Shown here piece by piece: positions 56,379 through 64,000 of a DNA stretch of 64,000 nt. The notes beneath the pieces were generated by a model. That model was given only the letters and a program-made list of their open reading frames with translations, was not told the DNA's origin and searched no databases. The DNA is from Steinernema hermaphroditum (lineage: Eukaryota > Nematoda > Chromadorea > Rhabditida > Steinernematidae). The position numbers and the translations under genes were made by a program. The number at the start of each line of letters is the position of its first letter. Position 1 is the first letter of the stretch. The DNA lies in NCBI GenBank assembly GCA_030435675.1, contig CM059621.1, forward strand, positions 9,548,001 through 9,612,000, in the 5' to 3' direction.

Positions 56379-57347
56379 TTACTGCGTGATATCCATAGAT
56401 TCGATGACATCGTACTTGATGGTCTTCTGCTTCAACACTTTCGTCGCTCCGGGCTTGAACTTGTATTCTAGCTCGATCTTATCGGGTTGAACGCAGAAAT
56501 TGGGAACGATGGGGCCTTCGAAGACTGTGGTTTGAGGCTTGATAATGACGAGATTCAGCGAGTTTCCAGATGCGTTGTCACCGTGCATACCGGCATGAAG
56601 AGCGCGCTGTACAAGGGCCTTGGCATCCTCTTCCTGAACAACAAACAGATTCGAAAAGCATCAGAAACATGATCTTACAGTTTGCGCAAACTTGAAATCG
56701 CGTTCCAGCACGGAGATAGCGGCATAACTTCCTGAGCCTTCAGACGCGAACGGCTTCGCCATCGAAACACCGTGAGCGGAAAGCTCGTACAAGAAGGAAC
56801 CAGTCGGATCAACGCCGCCCACGAGCAAATAGGCTCCCACGTAACCCATATAGCGGTACAAATGCTGCTTGGCCATGCGCACAGCTGTGATTACGCGAGC
56901 CTTCTTTCCGGAATTCAATTCTTGGAGTCGCAAATTGGCCGAAAGCATCTTCGCGACCTGAAAGAACCAGGGGTTTCTCGTTGTTAGTGACGTTCGGCTC
57001 TTACTTGGTCGAGGTCGGCAGCAGTGCCGGCACCACAGCAGTAGATAGATTCAGTCAGTTTGTGGACCTTCATGCAGTTCTTGTCCGCAACGATGTTACC
57101 TTGCGTAGCGCGCGAATCAGCTCCCATCACAACGCCTCCCTAAACAAATTCACTTTTATTTTTGAGATCACTGCCCGAAGATTAGTACCTGGAATGTCGC
57201 TGCAACAATAGTGGTACCAGTACTACGGGCTGCGGGTACACGGGCTCCCATCTTCGCCATAGCCATGTTCCGTTGAGTGTTGCTGAAGTCAAACCCTGGG
57301 GCGCCGGAAATGCCCATCGAAAGTGTCTTGGTATCGCAGCAGTTCAT
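56379..57347 (-). CDS. pbs-2: 20S proteasome subunit beta-2 (PSMB7 type)
   Basis: Four exons (57347-57189, 57139-57005, 56957-56679, 56633-56379), all phase 0, give 275 residues. Beta-2 carries the trypsin-like activity. A propeptide with [10 protein letters not shown] is cut before the catalytic threonine in [10 protein letters not shown]; the aspartate of GADSRAT and the lysine of [10 protein letters not shown] complete the catalytic set. [30 protein letters not shown] and [13 protein letters not shown] are as in orthologues. TTTTCAG lies 8 nt before the ATG. It is divergent from rha-1. Confidence 0.96.
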
Positions 57348-57970
57348 TGTTACTCCTGAAAACGCGCGAATATACGCGTCCCTTTGAAAATGAAGCAAGA
57401 TCTTCACACACAGATCAGAAACCGAATGAAGAAAGAGTAGAAACGGGATTGTTGGAATTTAAATTGACAAAGAAATTGGCATAAAGAGAACGCAAACAAC
57501 GTGGTTCCGAGGTAAAGAAATATGGCTCAGCAGGTCCTGACAAAATGGTACATTTTGGAGACAGTGGGAACTGGTCAGATTGCAATTGGAAAACAATCGA
57601 AGGAAAAGAATGAGTTTTTGTGGGTACTCTCGTTCTACGAGAATGTTCAGCTCAACGATACCGACGTCCAATGAGTGGAGATTGACAGGTACTTGTTTTT
57701 TGGCAGAAAAGGGGGCTAGGAAAACAGCCACATCGGCGTATCCACAGAACAGAAGCAGAGATGAAGCGCGCGAAAGAAATCAGATGGCGGCGAGCATGCG
57801 ACGCTCTCCGTCACGATGACGGATTTGAAAATAGCGTCGGCGCGGGAACCTCCTCTCTTCGGTGCAAGGTGCCTGCGAAGCGGTGTCTCAGATACTGTAC
57901 TGGCTGCATTGCTTGCACCCGATCAAGACTTTTAAGGGAGTCCAGCCGAAGGCTTCGCTTCCCATCGGCC

Positions 57971-60900
57971 ATGATCGACATCAAATCGGCGCTCTACGCC
58001 CTTCTGGGGCGCAAGAAGATGGGCATTCCGAATTACGACTACAGCCCGCGGTCGGACGACGGCTTCTTCTCATGTTCGCTGGCGCTGCCGGGGTTCAACT
58101 ACGTCGGCAGAGGGTTCGCCACCTCGAAGAAGGAAGCCGCCACTTGCGCCGCGAAAGATTTCGCACTTTTCCTCATAAGGACGAACGTGTTCCATCCCTC
58201 GGAACTGCCAGAATCTACGGTAAGTAGCGTCCTCGAAAGGTTCATTTGTTTCTTCAAGTTTTCAGCAAGCAGTAAAGGGAAAATACGGAAACGAAATCGA
58301 TGCACCTTCCGAATCGACTTCGGCTAGCGTCTGCCAGAATTTCCCTGTGCCGTCAGTTTCTCAGAAGATCCCAGTGCTCGTGAATTCCCACTCAAGGCCT
58401 CTCCCATGCGATGCGTCCTCCGTCCCATTGAAACCGTGCAATCCGAAGCCTTCGACCTCCTCAATGTGTGCTCTTGTCGCCTGTAATGAAACTCCGAACC
58501 CCATCGAAGTTGTACGGAATAATGGTCATAGAGTTGAAAGTCCAGCAGCTGTCACAGTCAGCATGTCAGAACCACAGCCTACGGTAACTCTGAAGAATTT
58601 TTTCCGATGCTAATGCCGAGTTTAGACGTCCCACGAGGACAGTTTCGCCAATGGAGGACACAATATGGACAATGCCAAACGAACGCTCAACGAATACTTC
58701 CAGCTGAAGAGAATAAAGAATGTCGACTACAACACCCACTCAGTCGGAACAGCCCTGAAGCCTAGGTTCCTGGCGGAGCTAAAGATCTATCTGAACGACC
58801 TGCGAAGAGGTTTACTTCTTCTTTCTTCTTCCACGACCATTTAGTTCTTCTAGAGGTCTATGTCAGAGGAGAATCTTCGACGAAGAAGGTGGCGGAAAAC
58901 ATGTGTGCGTTCCAGATTGTGCGAGAGCTCTACAGCGGTGGAAAAATTCCGGAATACAGCGAAGGAAAGAAAATCAGACCCTCTTTTGACGAGGCAAGTG
59001 GAGTCTAGTGCCATTTGTAACATCACGGCGACTCTTTAGCTAGCTGACATCACTATCAAAGTCAACGATATCTCCGTACAGCGCGCCTTATACATCGCCT
59101 CTCACTGTGGCGTAATTCCGGTCGACGCTTCCAGCGCAATGCCGTTCTCTCCGATATCGTTGATTCCCGCCGTCTCCATCGAAACCTTTGCAAACGTTCA
59201 CCGTTTGCCCAGGCAGCAGTCGGTGCCTTGTTCAGCTCCCGCCGACGGGTTCCACACTTGGAGATCGAGGCCGCTCCGTGCAGAGGAAGACTTTTACGGG
59301 GTAGGAACTGTGGCCTTGCTGATCAAAAGCATCAAGTGCTACGGTTTCAGAAGACCTTGATAGAAATAAGTGACATGCTGAGGGCTCGAGACCATGCGAA
59401 GTCGATTCCGCAGCACATCCAGAACATCCGTGAGCGCCTCCCGGTGTTCGGCTTCCGAGAACAAATCGTCCAGGCAGTGGATCGGAACTGCCTTGTCCTG
59501 ATAAAAGGTTCCACGGGTAACGGAAAGTCGACTCAGGTTGGTGTGTTCGCTCTCCTTCTCGTATTGAATGTCACTCTTTCAGATCGTGCAGTATCTCCTT
59601 GAAGATCATATAAAGAACGGACTAGGGGCAGCGTTCAACGCGATCGTATCCCAGCCACGGCGGATAAGCGCTCTGACACTCGCCGAACGAGTCGCCTTCG
59701 AGAGGGGAGAGTCCATCGGCGATTCTGTTGGTTACTCCATCCGCTTCGACGCCAAGTTTCCACGGCCCTTCGGATCGATCGCTTTTGTGACTGTCGGAGT
59801 TCTTCTCAGAATGATGGAGACCGGTCTCAATGGAATTTCCCACATCATAGTCGACGAAATCCACGAGCGAGACGTCAAGGTGTGCACAGTGGATCTTTCC
59901 TTTTTACGTCTTTCCTTTCCAGACTGACTTTCTTCTTATCCTGTTAAGAGAGGTGGTGCGCACATACCCGCACATGAGGCTGATCCTTATGTCCGCCACG
60001 TTCGATGTGGACCTTTTGCGAGGGTATTTCGGGGATTTCCCCGCGATCGAAATGAACGTGAGGACGCATCCAGTGGAACGTAAGTTGCTGGGATTTGGGC
60101 TTCAAATAATCGCCTACATTCTAGATTTCTTCTTGGAGGACGTGATCCAGAAGCTGAATTATTACCCATTGCCCAGGAAGAGAAATGGTGAAGACGATGA
60201 TGGCGACCTGCACGGAGATGCCGGCGAACAGCCCCTTATTGCTCCCGAAATGAAGGACATGTACAACGAGTCCACAAAACTGGCGCTGTCCAAAATGCGC
60301 GAGAGAGATATTCCGTTCGATCTTATCCAGGTAACTTTGGCGTTGTCGTTGTGCATCTATTCATCAGCTCTACTTCAGCAACTGCTTTTGGACATTCACG
60401 AGAAAGACTTACCCGGAGCAGTGCTGATCTTCTTACCAGGATGGAGTGACATTATGTCCCTTCTCAAAACGTTGCAGAGGAACCCGATTCTCGGTGCGTC
60501 CACTGGAACCTCAACCACCGTTAAGTGAGCCACGTTCAGGAAACTCGGAAAAGTTTTTGCTGCTACCGCTACACTCTCTGCTGACATCCGCCGAGCAGCA
60601 CAAAGTTTTCGAACGGGTCCCCGCTGGGGTCCGGAAGATCATTCTGTCCACGAACATCGCCGAATCGTCCGTGACCATTGACGACATCGTCTTTGTCATC
60701 GACTCCTGCAAGTACGGGTCTGCTCCTCTTTCTGTTTTGCATCTCATCTTGTAGGGTGAAGGAGAAGGTGTATACCGCCCAGAACAACATCGTGCATTTC
60801 GCGACCGTGTGGGCGGCGAAGTCGAATCTCATTCAGCGGAGAGGACGCGCCGGACGTGTTCGCGCTGGCTACTGCTACCATCTCTGCACACGCTCGCGTT

Positions 60901-62526
60901 TTAGCTCTCTGGAAGAACATAGAACCGCTGAAATCTTGAGAACTCCCTTGCACGAACTCGCTCTCACTGTGAAGTTACTGCGACTTGGGTCGATTCGAGA
61001 AGTCCTTGGCAGCGCCCTGGAACCACCGCCGCGCCAAGCCATCATTGAGGCTGAAAACCTGCTGAGAGGTACAGTAATCACTGGAGAACTCAGAGCGTAC
61101 ATCTGTTTTTTTCAGAAATCAATGCTCTCGATCGGACATTTGAACTAACTCCGCTGGGAAGAATTCTGGCAAAACTGCCGATTGATCCTCTCGTTGGAAA
61201 AGCTTTGGTTTTAGCCTCGGCGCTTGGGTAAGACTGGCGCCCTTTGTTCTCTTTCACGAAATCTGATTTCAGCATTGGAGATCTGATGTGCACTGTCGCC
61301 GCGGCTTCCGGGTTCAATTCACCTTTCGCGATGAGAGAGTCCCATACATACCCTCAGCTTTCGTTCGCTGGCAAAAGGAATTCCGATCACGTCGCCGTAC
61401 TAACCGCTTTCAACAAATATGTGGAAATGCTGGAATTCGGAGAAGCCTCCGTGTACAGGTTCTGCAGAGATTTCGGCTTAGCGCCGACCACTCTGAAGAT
61501 GATCAGGTACAGGGCATCGCATCTCCAACCATCATATCAAGTTGTACTTTAGTGAAGCCAGAAAGCAGATCAGGGACACTCTTGTGGGCGAGATTGGATT
61601 TCCAAACGACTGCTACACGTCGTGTGCTCTGGACAATCAAGGAGACGATCCCAATCTGAACTTGATGACATCGTTGCTTATTTCTGCGCATTATCCAAAC
61701 TTGTGCGTCCACCGCGACAAGCGCCGAGTGTACACCCTAGAGAAGATGAACGGTGTCATGTCATCGTCTTCCGTAAATGCACGTCAGAAGGGATTCAGAT
61801 ATCCGTTCTTCGTCTTCACAGAAAAGGTAATTGCTGAAATCCTAAAATAACATTCAGTGGGCATTCTAGCTGAAAACGCGGATCGTGACGTGCGTCCAGA
61901 TGTCCATGGTGTCTCCTGTACAGCTTCTTTTATTCGGATGCCGGAAGATTGAGGCGAAGAGCGATTCCCTTGTAGTCCTGGATGATGTGTATGTTTTGAG
62001 ATGTGCCATTTCTCACTTATCGGACGATTTCAGAATCACACTGCGGATGAATGTGGTTCATGCTGCTGCGATAGTTGCGCTTAGGCCGTGCATCGAGTCA
62101 TATCTGATGCGTGTGTCCCTGAACCCCCAGTTTCTGGTTCAACAAACAGCTTCGGACAACGACTTAAGGCTGATCGTGAAGGAGTTGTCATCGTTCAATG
62201 CCTGCACCGTGCAGCCCAAAGGAACGCCAGTGGTTCCAAGCTATGAACAGCTGGCGAGACAGTTCTACGACGGCTATGGATACGGCGCTCCCTTATCAAG
62301 CGAGCCGAGCAGTAACAACGTGGTCGCTGTCAGTGCACAGGTCTGGGCAGCCTACGCCAGCGAAAATGTCGAAGATGGGGTTCCAACTTTGAAGGCCTAC
62401 GCGGACTCGGCCCCAACATACGACGTATTTGCGAAACAGGTGGAAAGCAGAAAACGACGAGCCGCGGAAGAAGCCAGTGTCGACGGAATAGCGCTTCCCC
62501 CCAGCCCCCGGAGGTCGAAGACTTGA
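57971..62526 (+). CDS. rha-1: ATP-dependent RNA helicase A (DHX9)
   Basis: Seventeen exons (57971-58219, 58266-58583, 58626-58809, 58854-58993, 59040-59300, 59351-59536, 59583-59879, 59923-60079, 60125-60330, 60379-60493, 60540-60711, 60755-61068, 61116-61227, 61273-61506, 61553-61826, 61870-61988, 62034-62526) give 1276 residues. Two dsRNA-binding domains (about 1-70 and 205-285; [18 protein letters not shown]) precede the DEIH helicase core: [51 protein letters not shown] and [19 protein letters not shown]2/OB-fold sequence follows ([15 protein letters not shown]). It is a nuclear helicase used in transcription and RNA silencing in germ cells. The intron after 58993 has a GC donor (GAG|GCAAGT). 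Confidence 0.95.
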
Positions 62527-62640
62527 GCTCATTTTTGTTAGACGCTACCTTGTTATAGGCAAGGCCTTTCAATAACAATTTGTTTCCAACTTCACTGCAA
62601 AATACACCCGTATGACATAAAAGTCTGGCATTGATTAGCC

Positions 62641-63510
62641 TCAGGGCCGGATCGGCTTACCCGTGGCGAAGCGGGGGAAACGGTCGTCGAGCGGCTTTCC
62701 GCAGCGTTCGCAGCAGACTTCGCTTGTGTAACAGTAGTAGCAGAAGACATGCGGACAAAAGACGGCTTTGTCGTCAGGCGCCGCGCGGTTCCTCTGCGTC
62801 GGAATCACCGCCGTCTGGGCACACCGCGCACACTTCCACTCGAATCCGGACGAGACGTCTACGTCTGCAGACGCCAGACTGCGTCTCCAGACGAGACGTG
62901 CCGCGCGGAAGAGTGGAAGCGCGAGGACGATGACGTCGCGGAAGGAGTACCACAGGAGCTCGCGGTTGAGTGCGTCGAAGTTGATTAGGCCGAGTCTCGC
63001 CGGGGTGGTGTACGTCGGCCGGAGGCCGAGGAGCCGCTCGACAAGCGAGGAGAAGCCACCGCTCCGGAGGAAGTAGAAGTGGACCAGAAGGGAGACGACG
63101 GCGCTCCACGTTTCAAGTCGAGCGAGGAGCCTTCGGATACGGTGGTGCCGGCTGGGAACGAGGTCGAGGACGCGCACCGACGCGTACGGAAGGATCGCCT
63201 CGAAGAGGAAGTGGAGAAGCACGCGTCGGGGACCGTAGCCAGGGTAGTGGAGGTTTAAGAACTCCTGACCGATGCTGCGCCCTGCAACATTTCTCTGAGG
63301 ATGCACTAATGACGACGACTCACCTTTCAGAAGACGGTGGCTCCAGAGGACGGCGCGGACGACGAGGCGGATCTCCGGTCGGATCTTTTCCATGGAGATC
63401 GCCACCGCCACCGGCAGCGAAGAGATTAAGCGGTCGACGGCATCGGAGGCGAGCGCCTCTACCTCGGAATCCAGGATCCGAGCGTCGATCTGGCCGACGC
63501 GGAGCGCCAT
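62641..63510 (-). CDS. prx-2: Peroxin-2, peroxisomal RING ubiquitin ligase subunit
   Basis: Two exons (63510-63324, 63281-62641) joined across a 42-nt in-frame intron give 275 residues. PEX2 with PEX10 and PEX12 forms the membrane ligase that recycles the PEX5 import receptor. Seen: RVGQIDARILDSEVEAL at the start, membrane helices, LVERLLGLRP, FDALNRELLWYSFRDVI, and a C-terminal RING, KCARCAQTAVIP, FCPHVFCYYC and CCERCGKP. The frame is open for another 67 codons upstream, but family alignment favours the ATG at 63510. It is 224 bp downstream of the SDHB gene on the same strand and convergent with rha-1. Confidence 0.93.
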   Translation of the reverse strand: MALRVGQIDARILDSEVEALASDAVDRLISSLPVAVAISMEKIRPEIRLVVRAVLWSHRLLKGESSSLVHPQRNVAGRSIGQEFLNLHYPGYGPRRVLLHFLFEAILPYASVRVLDLVPSRHHRIRRLLARLETWSAVVSLLVHFYFLRSGGFSSLVERLLGLRPTYTTPARLGLINFDALNRELLWYSFRDVIVLALPLFRAARLVWRRSLASADVDVSSGFEWKCARCAQTAVIPTQRNRAAPDDKAVFCPHVFCYYCYTSEVCCERCGKPLDDRFPRFATGKPIRP

Positions 63511-63734
63511 GGCTATCGTGGAGTGTCCTCTGGTGGCGAGCGACGCGTGATGTGCGAACCATAAAAGCACAGATTTTGTAGTGTAGTTTATTCGCGCGAA
63601 TGACCGAAGCGACCGAATTGCTGTACGCCGCGAAAAATATTCGTTTATCATACCAATTACTTCTACAACTACCGGGAATCGACACTCAAATATTACATTT
63701 ACATCGAACATCTTATGCCAGTTGCCGACGCGAA

Positions 63735-64000
63735 TTACATAAATCCAGCAGGCGTGGGAGCGGGCGCGGGCTTCGTGGCGTGTCCGGTGAGCAGCTTCTT
63801 GATCTCTCCAATGGCGCGAGCGGGGTTCAAATGCTGCAACGATGAATACAGTTTGTAAGAAACCGGATATTCCAAGAAACTAACCTTAGGGCATGTCTTG
63901 GTGCAGTTCAGAATAGTGTGGCATTTGAAAGCACTGAACGAGTCCTTCATGCGGCTAAGACGTTCAGCAGCCTTGTCATCACGAGAATCGATAATCCAGC
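63735..64000 (-). CDS. sdhb-1: Succinate dehydrogenase iron-sulfur subunit (SDHB), C-terminal part
   Basis: Two exons are visible (64000-63885 and 63833-63735); the gene runs off the window. The readable end is [20 protein letters not shown], then the cysteine cluster [13 protein letters not shown] that binds the 3Fe-4S and 4Fe-4S centres, then [13 protein letters not shown] and a Pro/Ala tail. SDHB carries electrons from FAD to ubiquinone in mitochondrial complex II. The 51-nt intron splits just after TCPK. Confidence 0.95.
   Translation of the reverse strand, partial: WIIDSRDDKAAERLSRMKDSFSAFKCHTILNCTKTCPKVSFLEYPVSYKLYSSLQHLNPARAIGEIKKLLTGHATKPAPAPTPAGFM

Noticed and set aside
61827..61869. 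Reading RNA helicase A through this gap as coding
   Set aside because: It contains an in-frame TAA; a GTAATT...TTCTAG intron restores the family match.
1..64000. CRISPR arrays, bacterial operons, ribosome binding sites or rRNA
   Set aside because: The DNA is eukaryotic with spliced genes; no regularly spaced repeats or rRNA sequence were seen.

Overview
The window is nuclear DNA from a nematode. Protein-coding genes are split by very short GT-AG introns (mostly 38-51 nt, usually ending in a T-rich stretch plus CAG or TAG). Many start codons sit directly after an unpaired 3' splice site (for example TTTCAG|ATG), as expected if a spliced leader is trans-spliced on. Several proteins match nematode gene families (EAT-20/Crumbs, CEH-14, OLRN-1/Raw-like, RHA-1, PBS-2). 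The species cannot be named from sequence alone. All exon boundaries were placed by eye from reading frame, splice consensus and remembered family conservation; no search was run.

Layout. 1-8.1 kb: repeat-rich, with a broken THAP/DDE transposase, fold-back elements, a tRNA-headed SINE-like retroposon and MITEs. 8.3-10.3 kb: ALR/ERV1 sulfhydryl oxidase and Rab geranylgeranyltransferase beta, head to tail. 11.8-13.3 kb: LIM-homeobox gene ceh-14 (LHX3/4 type). 13.4-17.1 kb: two unrecognised minus-strand genes and RFC4. 17.1-21.9 kb: an unidentified minus-strand gene model, then a nested block of transposons and a TTCGGG-type simple repeat. 22.2-29.3 kb: P5C reductase, PRPF38A, cytosolic 5'-nucleotidase III, a chimeric partial duplication of the last two, and a ZIP7/KE4 zinc transporter. 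29.8-36.8 kb: EAT-20/Crumbs-like receptor, TIM9 and kynurenine aminotransferase. 39.2-41.3 kb: a Raw/OLRN-1-like membrane protein. 41.3-48.7 kb: GC-rich, apparently non-coding, with palindromic TGACGTCA sites and a fold-back element carrying tRNA-like sequences. 48.7-53.3 kb: villin. 54.7-56.1 kb: a neuropeptide-type GPCR. 56.4-64 kb: proteasome beta-2, RNA helicase A, peroxin-2 and the 3' end of succinate dehydrogenase subunit B.

Two compartments can be seen. Housekeeping genes (ALR, GGTB, RFC4, P5CR, PRP38, NT5C3, ZIP7, TIM9, KYAT, PBS-2, RHA-1, PEX2, SDHB) are compact and close-packed. Developmental, neuronal and epithelial genes (ceh-14, eat-20, olrn-1-like, villin, GPCR) lie in GC-rich DNA with long flanks dense in the heptamer TACGGTA/TACCGTA. 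Several same-strand pairs with gaps of about 220-260 bp (ALR-GGTB, KYAT-TIM9, SDHB-PEX2) could be operons.

The most unusual content is repetitive: fold-back elements with tRNA-like units in both arms, a SINE-like family with visible target-site duplications, nested insertions dated by paralogous empty sites, and the dispersed TACGGTA heptamer.
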